Source: an uncultured Prochlorococcus sp. (lineage in GTDB: Bacteria > Cyanobacteriota > Cyanobacteriia > PCC-6307 > Cyanobiaceae). From it: a DNA stretch of 64,000 nt. A program made the position numbers and the translations under genes. The notes below the pieces were generated by a model that saw nothing but the letters and a program-made list of their open reading frames with translations, ran no database searches and was not told the origin of the DNA. How positions within the stretch are numbered: the stretch's first letter is position 1; each line of letters opens with the position of its first letter. This document shows positions 9,405 to 18,507 of this stretch, one piece after another. The stretch covers positions 62,001-126,000 of the forward strand of contig CACCZQ010000002.1 in NCBI GenBank assembly GCA_902550485.1. The letters run 5' to 3'.

Positions 9405-10563
9405 AAAATTTCTTTAGCTCAGTATCAAATAGGTTTAATAATCGGTCAACATTCTCTTCACATGAATTAAAACCCATTAGCCCTACACGCCACACCTTAC
9501 CGGATAATTCTCCAAGTCCATTCCCTATTTCTATTCCAAAGTTTCTTAAGAGATGATTTCTAAAACCATCCCCATCAACTGCTGGTGGAATTTTAACTGT
9601 GGTTAAAGTTGGCAATCTATATTCCTCTGATACATGTAATTCCATTCCAAGACTTTCTAATCCATTCCACAATTTCTTTGCATTAGTATTATGTCTATTC
9701 CAAACATTTTCTAAGCCCTCATTCGCAATTAATCGTAAACCTTCACGAATAGCAAAATTCATATTTACGGGCGCAGTATGATGGTAAACACGATCAGAAC
9801 CCCAATATTTGTTCAATAGAGACAAATCTAAATACCAGTTAGGTACTTTTGTTTTTCTTAAACTTAGTTTTTCTTCAGCTCTTTTATTCATTGTAAAAGG
9901 GCTTAATCCTGGAGGACAACTTAATCCCTTTTGACTACAACTGTATGCTAGATCAATTTTCCATTCGTCTATCAATAATTCTAAAGCGCCAAGTGAAGTA
10001 ACTGCATCAACTAAAAACAAGCAGTTGTTTTTTCTACATATTTCACCAATCCCCTCAAGAGGTTGTAAAACACCACTTGATGTTTCAGCATGCACAATAG
10101 CAAAAATGGCTGGTTTTTTAGTTTCTATTTCATACTTGATTTCTTCATAAGAAAAGGATTCACCCCATGGTTTTTCAATAACAGATACATCTGCTTTATA
10201 TCTTGTTGCCATATCAACAAGTCTGTCTCCAAAATATCCTTTTTTAGCGATAAGAATTTTCTCTCCTTCCTCTATAAAATTCGCTATAGAAGCCTCCATA
10301 GCTGCACTTCCAGTACCACTCATTGGAAGAGTCAGACGATTATTACATTGCCAGGTATATCTTAGAAGTTGTTGAACATCAGACATCAATGAAATATATG
10401 CTTCATCTAAGTGACCAATAGGATTCAACGAAAGAGCGCTTAAGACTTCTGGATGGGCGTTTGAAGGACCAGGACCTAATAAAAGTCTAGAGGGAACATA
10501 AGTTTTTGAGAAATGAGATAAATTCTCTTCATTTAAAGCCGAAATAAGTTTTGCTTCTGTCAA
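9379..10563 (-). CDS. Class V aminotransferase, serine/alanine-glyoxylate aminotransferase type
   Basis: LLGPGPSNAHPEVLSAL, GTGSAAMEASIANF, LVDAVTSLG, CSQKGLSCPPGLSP. Confidence 0.9.
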   Translation of the reverse strand: MTEAKLISALNEENLSHFSKTYVPSRLLLGPGPSNAHPEVLSALSLNPIGHLDEAYISLMSDVQQLLRYTWQCNNRLTLPMSGTGSAAMEASIANFIEEGEKILIAKKGYFGDRLVDMATRYKADVSVIEKPWGESFSYEEIKYEIETKKPAIFAIVHAETSSGVLQPLEGIGEICRKNNCLFLVDAVTSLGALELLIDEWKIDLAYSCSQKGLSCPPGLSPFTMNKRAEEKLSLRKTKVPNWYLDLSLLNKYWGSDRVYHHTAPVNMNFAIREGLRLIANEGLENVWNRHNTNAKKLWNGLESLGMELHVSEEYRLPTLTTVKIPPAVDGDGFRNHLLRNFGIEIGNGLGELSGKVWRVGLMGFNSCEENVDRLLNLFDTELKKFSIFESSSF

Positions 10564-10595
10564 AGCATTACATTCAATTACATTTAAATTAAACT

Positions 10596-10618
10596 AATAT
10601 CGCTACATAAGCGATATT
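10596..10618. repeat. Perfect 9-bp inverted repeat AATATCGCT-acata-AGCGATATT between divergent genes
   Basis: Direct reading of sequence. Confidence 0.9.
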
Positions 10619-10713
10619 TATTTAAAGAAATTCATTCAATTTAAATATTTAAGTAAACAATTATTAAACTTATGACTCGAAACACTGAAAGAAGACATCA
10701 AGTCTTAAAAAAA

Positions 10714-10755
10714 GTTACCGTTGATACATAACAAGAATCATCATCTTATTAATTT
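10714..10755 (+). promoter_or_regulatory. Putative NtcA-activated promoter of glnA: GTTACCGTTGATAC - 22 nt - TAATTT
   Basis: Matches GTN10AC and TAN3T with 22-nt spacing. Confidence 0.75.
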
Positions 10756-10776
10756 CATATAAGGTATTACAAAATT

Positions 10777-12198
10777 ATGTCTAAATCTCCCCAAGATGTT
10801 TTAAGTCAAATTAAAGACGAAGGAATTGAACTCATCGATTTAAAATTCACTGATATTCATGGAAAATGGCAACATTTAACTCTTACATCAGACATGATAG
10901 AGGAGGATTCTTTTACAGAAGGGTTGGCATTTGATGGCTCATCAATAAGAGGTTGGAAAGCAATTAATGCCTCGGATATGTCAATGGTGCCCGATGCAAG
11001 TACAGCTTGGATAGATCCTTTTTATAAACATAAAACTCTAAGTATGATTTGCTCTATTCAAGAGCCAAGAAGTGGGGAACCTTATGATAGGTGTCCAAGA
11101 GCTTTAGCTCAAAAGGCATTAAAATATTTAGACTCGACGGGTATAGCAGATACTGCATTTTTTGGACCAGAACCAGAATTCTTTTTATTCGATGATGTTA
11201 GATATGACTCTAAAGAGGGAGGTTGTTTTTATAGTGTAGATACTATTGAAGCGCCATGGAATACAGGGAGAATTGAAGAAGGGGGAAACTTAGGATACAA
11301 AATACAATATAAAGAAGGATATTTTCCAGTTGCTCCAAATGATACTGCGCAAGATATTAGATCTGAGATGCTTCTTCTTATGGGTGAATTAGGTATCCCC
11401 ACAGAAAAACATCATCATGAAGTTGCTGGTGCCGGTCAACACGAGCTTGGAATGAAATTTGATTCGTTAATAAATGCTGCTGATAACGTAATGACTTATA
11501 AATATGTTGTAAGAAATGTTGCAAAAAAATATGGAAAAACAGCAACATTTATGCCCAAGCCTGTTTTTAACGACAACGGAACAGGAATGCATGTTCATCA
11601 AAGTTTATGGAAGAGTGGACAGCCACTATTTTTTGGTGAAGGAGCATATGCAAATTTATCTCAAACAGCTAGATGGTACATCGGAGGCATACTTAAACAT
11701 GCTCCATCATTCTTAGCATTTACTAACCCAACTACGAATAGTTATAAAAGATTGGTTCCAGGATTCGAAGCACCTGTAAATCTAGTTTATTCTGAAGGTA
11801 ATAGATCAGCTGCGGTTAGAATACCTTTAACAGGACCAAGCCCTAAAGCTAAAAGATTAGAATTCAGATCAGGTGATGCACTTGCAAATCCTTACTTAGC
11901 ATTTTCTGTAATGATGCTAGCTGGTATTGATGGAATTAAAAATCAAATTGATCCTGGTGATGGAGTAGATGTAGATTTATTTGAACTTCCAGCTGATGAA
12001 CTTGCAAAAATTGATACAGTACCTTCATCTTTAAATGACTCACTTAATGCGCTAAAAGCAGATAAGGATTATCTATTAGCTGGTGGAGTATTCACCGAAG
12101 ATTTTATTGATAACTTTATCGATATAAAATACGAAGAGGTACAACAACTAAGACAAAGGCCTCATCCACATGAATTTTTCATGTATTACGATGCATAA
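10777..12198 (+). CDS. glnA: Glutamine synthetase type I
   Basis: [45 protein letters not shown]. Confidence 0.98.
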   Translation: MSKSPQDVLSQIKDEGIELIDLKFTDIHGKWQHLTLTSDMIEEDSFTEGLAFDGSSIRGWKAINASDMSMVPDASTAWIDPFYKHKTLSMICSIQEPRSGEPYDRCPRALAQKALKYLDSTGIADTAFFGPEPEFFLFDDVRYDSKEGGCFYSVDTIEAPWNTGRIEEGGNLGYKIQYKEGYFPVAPNDTAQDIRSEMLLLMGELGIPTEKHHHEVAGAGQHELGMKFDSLINAADNVMTYKYVVRNVAKKYGKTATFMPKPVFNDNGTGMHVHQSLWKSGQPLFFGEGAYANLSQTARWYIGGILKHAPSFLAFTNPTTNSYKRLVPGFEAPVNLVYSEGNRSAAVRIPLTGPSPKAKRLEFRSGDALANPYLAFSVMMLAGIDGIKNQIDPGDGVDVDLFELPADELAKIDTVPSSLNDSLNALKADKDYLLAGGVFTEDFIDNFIDIKYEEVQQLRQRPHPHEFFMYYDA

Positions 12199-12223
12199 TT
12201 AAAAGAACCCTTTAGTTTAAATT

Positions 12224-12272
12224 AATCAATTTGAGAAATATCACAAAATATTCTCAAATTGATTTTTTTTTT
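12224..12272 (+). terminator. Rho-independent terminator of glnA
   Basis: AATCAATTTGAGAA / TTCTCAAATTGATT 14-bp arms followed by a long T tract. Confidence 0.9.
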
Positions 12273-12300
12273 GTTGGAATATATATATATAAATTAAAAA

Positions 12301-13356
12301 ATGGCTAGGGAATCTATTTCAAAAATTGCATATAAAACGCTACAACAAAGTAAGAGCATTGCAGGTTTCGCTCACAAGCAGATCAGTTCAAGATTAATGA
12401 ATTTTATTCTTCCCGATTCTAAGCTTGAAAATTTTGATATAGATAAGGATCTTCTAATGCAAATACAAAATTCAATGGATATTTTAAGAGAAGAAGATTG
12501 GAATGATGCAGAAAAAAATATATATCCAAAAAAATTATTGTTTGACGAGCCATGGCTTAGATATCTAACTCAATATCCTAAAATTTGGCTCGATATGCCT
12601 AATACTTGGGATAGACGGAGAAAACAAAACTATGATGATCTTCCAAAATCAATTGATAAAGATAATTATCCTCAATATTACTTGAGAAATTTTCATCATC
12701 AAACAGATGGTTATTTATCAGATTTTTCAGCTAGTATTTATGACCTGCAAGTAGAGATACTTTTCAATGGAAGTGCTGACTCAATGAGGAGAAGAATAAT
12801 TAAGCCAATAAAAGAAGGACTTGAAACTTTTAGCGATAGAAAAAAAAGCTCTATTAAAATACTTGATGTGGCAACAGGATCAGGAAGAACATTAAAACAA
12901 TTAAGAGCGGCATTTCCTAAAGAAAAAATTACAGGGATCGATTTATCTGATTCATATTTAAAAGAGGCAAGTAGATATATTTCAGATTTAGGTGGAGATT
13001 TAATTCAGTTAGTAAAAGGTAATGCTGAAGAATTACCTTTTGAAAATGATAGTTTTCAATGCATTTCTTGTGTTTACTTATTTCATGAATTACCTCGAAC
13101 AGTTAGAGCTAAAGTATTAAATGAATTTTTTAGAGTTCTTGAACCTGGTGGAATATTAGTATTAGCTGATTCAATTCAAATAAGCGATTCTCCTGACTTT
13201 ACTTTAGTAATGGAAAACTTTTATAAATCTTTTCACGAGCCTTTTTATTATGATTATATAAAAGAAGATTTAGATTCTAAAATTGAGGAATTAGGGTTTA
13301 AAGATGTAAAATCAAATTCCTTTTTTATGACCAAAGTATGGTCTGCTGTAAAGTAA
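12301..13356 (+). CDS. Class I SAM-dependent methyltransferase
   Basis: ILDVATGSGRTLKQLRAAFP, GNAEELPFENDSFQCISCVYLFHELP. Confidence 0.85.
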   Translation: MARESISKIAYKTLQQSKSIAGFAHKQISSRLMNFILPDSKLENFDIDKDLLMQIQNSMDILREEDWNDAEKNIYPKKLLFDEPWLRYLTQYPKIWLDMPNTWDRRRKQNYDDLPKSIDKDNYPQYYLRNFHHQTDGYLSDFSASIYDLQVEILFNGSADSMRRRIIKPIKEGLETFSDRKKSSIKILDVATGSGRTLKQLRAAFPKEKITGIDLSDSYLKEASRYISDLGGDLIQLVKGNAEELPFENDSFQCISCVYLFHELPRTVRAKVLNEFFRVLEPGGILVLADSIQISDSPDFTLVMENFYKSFHEPFYYDYIKEDLDSKIEELGFKDVKSNSFFMTKVWSAVK

Positions 13357-13368
13357 ATAAAAACATCT

Positions 13369-13629
13369 ATGACCTTTTGGGATAAAGATACTATTCAGCT
13401 TGTTCAAAGTCTTAACGACAAATTAAAGATAGATCATTCTAAATGGCATAAAGAAAAAGGAAATAAATATAAACGATCTGCAGAACTAATTTCTGCGGGA
13501 TTATGCCATTTAATTATTTCTTGTAATGAAAAGGAAACTATTGAGTATTTAGAAGAAAGTATTAAATGGTTAAAAGAAATTAACGTAGATCAACCTTGCC
13601 CTAGTAAAAATCAAAAATCACCTTTTTAA
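13369..13629 (+). CDS. Conserved hypothetical protein (possibly DUF6439)
   Basis: ORF with good spacing behind upstream gene; weak family recollection. Confidence 0.6.
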   Translation: MTFWDKDTIQLVQSLNDKLKIDHSKWHKEKGNKYKRSAELISAGLCHLIISCNEKETIEYLEESIKWLKEINVDQPCPSKNQKSPF

Positions 13630-14052
13630 AGCCAACTGAAGCCTATTACCTTTACTACTCCATCTAATATCATCAAAACATTCATTAATAATGTATAAGC
13701 CACGGCCTTTTACACTACTTATTTTTTTTGGTAATTTGTAATCTCTTTTTTTTATTTCTAAACCATTACCTTGATCTTGAATTTGCCATACGCACCAATT
13801 AGGGGTAATTATTCTTCTTACTCTAATATTTTTTTTAGGATCTAATTTATTTCCATGTTTTACTGCGTTAACTAGAGCTTCATGTAAACCAAGTTTTATA
13901 AGATAGCTTGATTGAGAATTTTCAATAGGTTCTAATAATTGATCTACAAATTCATTTAACTGTAATGATGATTCGAATTCGTAATTTGACCAGTTAATCT
14001 TTGGCCTTTTAAAAAATTTTTTTAAAATATTTTTGCCCCGAAATAAGGACAT
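13618..14052 (-). CDS. Anti-sigma regulatory factor-like HATPase (SpoIIAB/RsbW type)
   Basis: GLHEALVNAVKHGN, QIQDQGNGLE, KGRGLYIINECFDDI. Confidence 0.82.
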   Translation of the reverse strand: MSLFRGKNILKKFFKRPKINWSNYEFESSLQLNEFVDQLLEPIENSQSSYLIKLGLHEALVNAVKHGNKLDPKKNIRVRRIITPNWCVWQIQDQGNGLEIKKRDYKLPKKISSVKGRGLYIINECFDDIRWSSKGNRLQLALKR

Positions 14053-14100
14053 AATAATATTTTGATACTATCTTAATTTTAACTTATTAAATACCTCAAT

Positions 14101-14820
14101 TTAAAGAATATTATTATGTCTTTCTGCAATAGAAGGATGCCGTAGAATTGAGTCCATAAGTCTTACTCCTCTTAGTTGATTTATTAAAGGCATATGTCCA
14201 TCAGGAGCATCCAATGACCAGCAAAAAGATCCTGGATATCTAGTCCATAAGCCCTCTTTTTTCCAACCTATTTTCGGCCACATTAATTCATATTTTTTTC
14301 CTACTGATTTTAATATCTTTGCCTGAATTGAGAATCCAAATCTACCAGTAGAATAAATAGTCCATAATCTATCAATTGTTTCAAGATCTTTACCTGACAT
14401 ATTCTTAACTTCACTAAAGAAAACATATCCACGTTTTTCAGCTAATTTTCCAGCTAATTTTCGTAAATAGGAACTTGTTAATCTATCTGCCTCTTCAAAT
14501 TGTTGCTCAACCAACATCAATTGCAAATCATCATAATTAATAGCAATATCTGAATATGTATTAAACCAATTATTGAATTTGGAGTTTTCAAAGAATTCAG
14601 GCTTAAATTTTTTTAAAACTTGCAATATCCAACCAGCAGCCCAATCGTCGCCATCACTATCAAAGATATCAAACAGGGAAGGTCCAAGATTAAAAATATT
14701 TTCGACTTCGGATTCTATTTGAGTTAATGAATTTATTCTTTTTCTTTGATTGGAATCTACAAATTTTTTTATCAGGTCTAATGTAGCATTATTATAGTTA
14801 TCTTGTTCTTTGTTATTCAT
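14101..14820 (-). CDS. GUN4 domain protein (tetrapyrrole biosynthesis regulator)
   Basis: ADRLTSSYLRKLAG ... IDRLWTIYSTGRFGFSIQAKILKSVGKKYE...IGWKKEGLWTRYPGSFCWSLDAPDGHMP. Confidence 0.92.
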   Translation of the reverse strand: MNNKEQDNYNNATLDLIKKFVDSNQRKRINSLTQIESEVENIFNLGPSLFDIFDSDGDDWAAGWILQVLKKFKPEFFENSKFNNWFNTYSDIAINYDDLQLMLVEQQFEEADRLTSSYLRKLAGKLAEKRGYVFFSEVKNMSGKDLETIDRLWTIYSTGRFGFSIQAKILKSVGKKYELMWPKIGWKKEGLWTRYPGSFCWSLDAPDGHMPLINQLRGVRLMDSILRHPSIAERHNNIL

Positions 14821-14855
14821 TTTAAAAAATTAATTTAAAAAAATTAAAACTATCC

Positions 14856-15896
14856 ATGTATTTCAAAAGAAAAGAACTAGAGAAATTTAGAAGTTTTCAA
14901 GGACCACTTATAGATGTTAGGAGTCCAGGTGAATATTATAAAGGACACATGCTTAATTCTATTAACATTCCACTATTTGATAATGATGAGAGATCAATAA
15001 TTGGCACGATTTATAAGAAAGAGGGAAGAAAAAAAGCAGTGATAGAGGGATTAAAATTTTTTGAAAAGAAAATGGAATTACTTCTTGATAATTTATTCAT
15101 GAGTATTGACTCTTATAAAACTATTACTAAAAAAAATAATGAATTTTTTATCAGAATATATTGTTCTAGAGGAGGAATGCGTTCACAAAGCATTGCTTGG
15201 CTACTAGAAAAATATAAATTAAATCCATTAACACTTAAGGGGGGATACAAAATGTATAGGAGATGGGTATTAGATAGATTCTCAAAAAAAATGAATATAG
15301 TAGTTATTGGCGGAAAAACAGGAACAGGGAAGACAAGATTATTATCATTACTAGAAAAATATAAATATCAAACTATTGATCTTGAAGGATTTGCTTGTCA
15401 TAGAGGAAGTACATTTGGAGGTTTAGGAATGAAAGAACAACCTTCAAATGAACAATTTGAAAATTTAATTGCAGAAAAATTAAATTCTTTTAAATTGTCT
15501 AATTATATTTTTGTAGAAGCTGAAAGTGCAAATATAGGTAAATGCAAAATTCCTCATGAATTCTTCAATCAGATGAAACATTCTAGGAGAATCGAAATTT
15601 TAAGAAGTGACTCTAACAGGTTAGAAGAGTTGATAGATACTTATAGTGTATTTAAAAAAGAGGAACTTCAAGAATCTGTTTTAAGGATAAAAAAAAGATT
15701 AGGACCGCAAAGAACAAAATTAGCTCTAGAATCAATTAATAATGAGAAATGGGACTTAGTTTGCAGATCAGTTCTAGATTATTACGATAAATGTTATGAA
15801 TTCGAAAAGGTTGGCAAAACAAATATAGAGTTGTTAGATTTAACCGACAAAAAATATGATGAAGGGATTCTAGAGTTAATAAATAATGTTTTATAA
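14856..15896 (+). CDS. mnmH: tRNA 2-selenouridine synthase / 2-thiouridine geranyltransferase
   Basis: Rhodanese domain (LIDVRSPGEYYKGHMLNSINIPLFDNDER; IYCSRGGMRSQSIAWLL) plus P-loop (VIGGKTGTGKTRLL; DLEGFACHRGSTFGGLG). Confidence 0.92.
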   Translation: MYFKRKELEKFRSFQGPLIDVRSPGEYYKGHMLNSINIPLFDNDERSIIGTIYKKEGRKKAVIEGLKFFEKKMELLLDNLFMSIDSYKTITKKNNEFFIRIYCSRGGMRSQSIAWLLEKYKLNPLTLKGGYKMYRRWVLDRFSKKMNIVVIGGKTGTGKTRLLSLLEKYKYQTIDLEGFACHRGSTFGGLGMKEQPSNEQFENLIAEKLNSFKLSNYIFVEAESANIGKCKIPHEFFNQMKHSRRIEILRSDSNRLEELIDTYSVFKKEELQESVLRIKKRLGPQRTKLALESINNEKWDLVCRSVLDYYDKCYEFEKVGKTNIELLDLTDKKYDEGILELINNVL

Positions 15897-15956
15897 AATA
15901 ATTACAAACGATAGTGAAAAATATTTCCTAAGATAAAAAATTATTAACCGAAAATT

Positions 15957-16310
15957 ATGACAGCAAATAAAACTGCAAAAATACAATTTTATCAGGGAAC
16001 TGATGAACCAGTAGTGCCTGAAATAAGATTGACTAGGAGTAAAGACGGTACCACTGGCCAAGCATTATTTTTATTCGAAAAACCTCAGGCATTATCCTCA
16101 ATTACAGAAGGTGAAATCACAGGTATGCGTATGATTGATTCCGAAGGTGAAATACTAACTAGGGAAGTAAAAGTAAAGTTTGTTGATGGAGAACCCATAT
16201 TTTTAGAGGCAGTTTATATTTGGAAGAAAACATCAGACTTTGATAGATTTATGAGATTTGCAAATAGTTATGCCAAATCAAATGGATTAGGATATTCTGA
16301 AAAGAAGTAG
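15957..16310 (+). CDS. psb28: Photosystem II assembly protein Psb28
   Basis: [33 protein letters not shown]. Confidence 0.95.
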   Translation: MTANKTAKIQFYQGTDEPVVPEIRLTRSKDGTTGQALFLFEKPQALSSITEGEITGMRMIDSEGEILTREVKVKFVDGEPIFLEAVYIWKKTSDFDRFMRFANSYAKSNGLGYSEKK

Positions 16311-16323
16311 AATATTTTGAAAA

Positions 16324-17367
16324 TTGAGTAGTTCATCATATTTTAAGTTAGTAGTAATATTAGTCACTTCTTTAATAATATGGATTTTGAGGGATTTTCT
16401 CCTACTAATAATTTGTTCTTTAGTAATTTCAAATATTGTTTGTAATTTATGTAATCAAATGCAAAGGGGATTGAAAATTCCTCGATCACTTTCTTTGTTT
16501 CTTGTATTAACCGTTATATCAGTAATAGTATTTACTATTTTTATTCTTGTATTGCCTCCGTTCATAAAAGAATTCAATGAAATACTAGTTGATATTCCAA
16601 ATGGTTTATCAAAAATAAATATTTTGATTAATACAAATCTGAACAAACTAAATAACCTGTTTTATGGCGAAAAATCAGAAAGCGTCATAGACATTTTCAA
16701 TCTTATAAATAATGTAGTTACCATTCCAGATGTCTCAACTATTGCAAAAGCTATTCAAGAAAGTTTTAAGAATTTAATAAATATAGCGGGAAATTTAGGC
16801 TCAGGTTTTTTGAAATTAATATTCGTATTAGCTGTTAGTTTGATGATTTCTATTGAACCAAAACAATATAAAGAAAATATACTTCTATTAATACCAAAAA
16901 ATTACCGTAACAAATTTAGAAATATTCTGGAAAAATGCAATATTGCATTAGCAAATTGGACCTTCTCCATGGTCATAAGCTCATTATCAGTAGGTTTGTT
17001 ATCATTAATAGTTTTATCTATACTAGATGTCAAATATGTTGTCTCAAATGCTTTAATAGCAATGGTTCTTAATGTAATTCCAAATATAGGTCCAGTTATT
17101 AGCGGTATATTTCCTATCTCAATTGCACTATTAGATAATTTTTGGAAGCCACTGGCTGTTTTAGGAGCATATGTAATCATTCAAAATATTGAAAGCTATA
17201 TAATAATGCCATCGATAATGAAGAAAAAAGCAAACTTACTTCCTGGTTTGACATTAATTTCACAATTTGGATTTACCTTCATTTTTGGTCCATTAGGCTT
17301 AATACTATCCCTTCCATTGGCAGTAGTAATACAGGTTTTAATCAAAGAATCAATTAAAGATATTTAA
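16324..17367 (+). CDS. AI-2E family transporter/permease (TTG start)
   Basis: Multi-TM; VLNVIPNIGPVISGIFPISIALL ... ESYIIMPSIMKKKANLLPGLTLIS. Confidence 0.85.
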   Translation: MSSSSYFKLVVILVTSLIIWILRDFLLLIICSLVISNIVCNLCNQMQRGLKIPRSLSLFLVLTVISVIVFTIFILVLPPFIKEFNEILVDIPNGLSKINILINTNLNKLNNLFYGEKSESVIDIFNLINNVVTIPDVSTIAKAIQESFKNLINIAGNLGSGFLKLIFVLAVSLMISIEPKQYKENILLLIPKNYRNKFRNILEKCNIALANWTFSMVISSLSVGLLSLIVLSILDVKYVVSNALIAMVLNVIPNIGPVISGIFPISIALLDNFWKPLAVLGAYVIIQNIESYIIMPSIMKKKANLLPGLTLISQFGFTFIFGPLGLILSLPLAVVIQVLIKESIKDI

Positions 17368-17370
17368 AAA

Positions 17371-17553
17371 CTACTTAATTAATTTTTTATATAAATATGG
17401 ATAGGAAAAAAGTATAAAGAAAGCTAAGGGATGTTTACTTATAGCAAAAGATAGCGAATTAAAAGTAAAATGATCAAATAATATTCTTAGCTCAGTAGAA
17501 AGATCTATTAAAACTAAAGAAAATAAAATTATCAAATAGTAATTTAATTTCAT
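17371..17553 (-). CDS. Small membrane hypothetical protein (60 aa)
   Basis: Hydrophobic ORF upstream of secF reading direction; ORF track only. Confidence 0.45.
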   Translation of the reverse strand: MKLNYYLIILFSLVLIDLSTELRILFDHFTFNSLSFAISKHPLAFFILFSYPYLYKKLIK

Positions 17554-17571
17554 AAATTTAGAAGCTTAAAC

Positions 17572-18486
17572 TCAGTCTTTAAGCAACAAGGAAGGAGCCA
17601 GCAAAATGCTTGAATAACTTCCAACTATAATTCCTAATGATAAGGCCAAAGAAAACCAAAATAGCGAGTAAGTTCCAAACAACATTATGCTTAATAAAGG
17701 GATAAGGGTTGTAATACTTGTAAAAGTTGTTCTCCTAAATGATTCGTTTACTGATAATTGAATAGTTTCGTTATAGCCTTCGTTCTTTGATTTAAAATTC
17801 TCACGAATTCTATCAAAAATAACAACAGTATCATTTACAGAATAACCAGCAATAGTTAACAAGGCAACTGCAAATAAACTATTTACCTCAACGGATAATA
17901 TAATGCCCAACCAGGAGAATATACCGAAAACAATTAATAAATCATGGAATAAAGCCAATAATGCAAAAAATGCATATTTTTTATCAAATCTAATGGTTAT
18001 ATATAATGATATTGCTAATAAAGAAACTAACAATGAACTAACGCAATTAGTAAGTAATCTTTTCCCAAGCTTTGGACCTATTAATCTTGAATCTTTACTA
18101 GCATAATTTAAAGGACCGATAATATTATCAAGATTAGTAATAAGATTATTTGATTCTTCGATACTCAAATAAGGTGTCCTTATTGAAATTAACTTATCAT
18201 TATTTTGGAATTGTAATTTAATATTACTTAAAACGTTTTTATTTTTAGAGATCTCTCTTAAATTTTCTAAAACTGTATCAGGGGAAAAATTAGAACATTC
18301 CTCTTCACAAAATCTCTCTATTCTTGTTTCATTTCCCCCAACAAAATCCATCCCTAAATTTATAGGTTTCTTATAAGAAGTATTAAAAGTAGAATATAAA
18401 ATTCCTAAAAGACTCAACAAAATAAGAACGGTTGAAAAACCAATTATCCTACTTTTATTTTTTATTAGTTCGAGATTGTATTTCAT
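17572..18486 (-). CDS. secF: Protein translocase subunit SecF
   Basis: LGMDFVGGNETRIE, GYSVNDTVVIFDRIREN, SFRRTTFTSITTLIPL. Confidence 0.95.
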   Translation of the reverse strand: MKYNLELIKNKSRIIGFSTVLILLSLLGILYSTFNTSYKKPINLGMDFVGGNETRIERFCEEECSNFSPDTVLENLREISKNKNVLSNIKLQFQNNDKLISIRTPYLSIEESNNLITNLDNIIGPLNYASKDSRLIGPKLGKRLLTNCVSSLLVSLLAISLYITIRFDKKYAFFALLALFHDLLIVFGIFSWLGIILSVEVNSLFAVALLTIAGYSVNDTVVIFDRIRENFKSKNEGYNETIQLSVNESFRRTTFTSITTLIPLLSIMLFGTYSLFWFSLALSLGIIVGSYSSILLAPSLLLKD

Positions 18487-18507
18487 GGGAAAATTAGAAA
18501 TAAAAAT

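Noticed and set aside
9599-10365. Plus-strand ORFs (including 10090-10365) within the aminotransferase region
   Set aside because: Antisense shadows of the minus-strand aminotransferase.
10672-10731. 19-codon ORF MTRNTERRHQVLKKVTVDT upstream of glnA
   Set aside because: Overlaps the putative NtcA box and lies upstream of the inferred TSS, so unlikely to be part of the glnA mRNA; too short to support alone.
10619-10776. Possible glutamine riboswitch (glnA RNA motif) in the glnA leader
   Set aside because: I could not find the conserved junction sequences or stems; promoter elements explain the region better.
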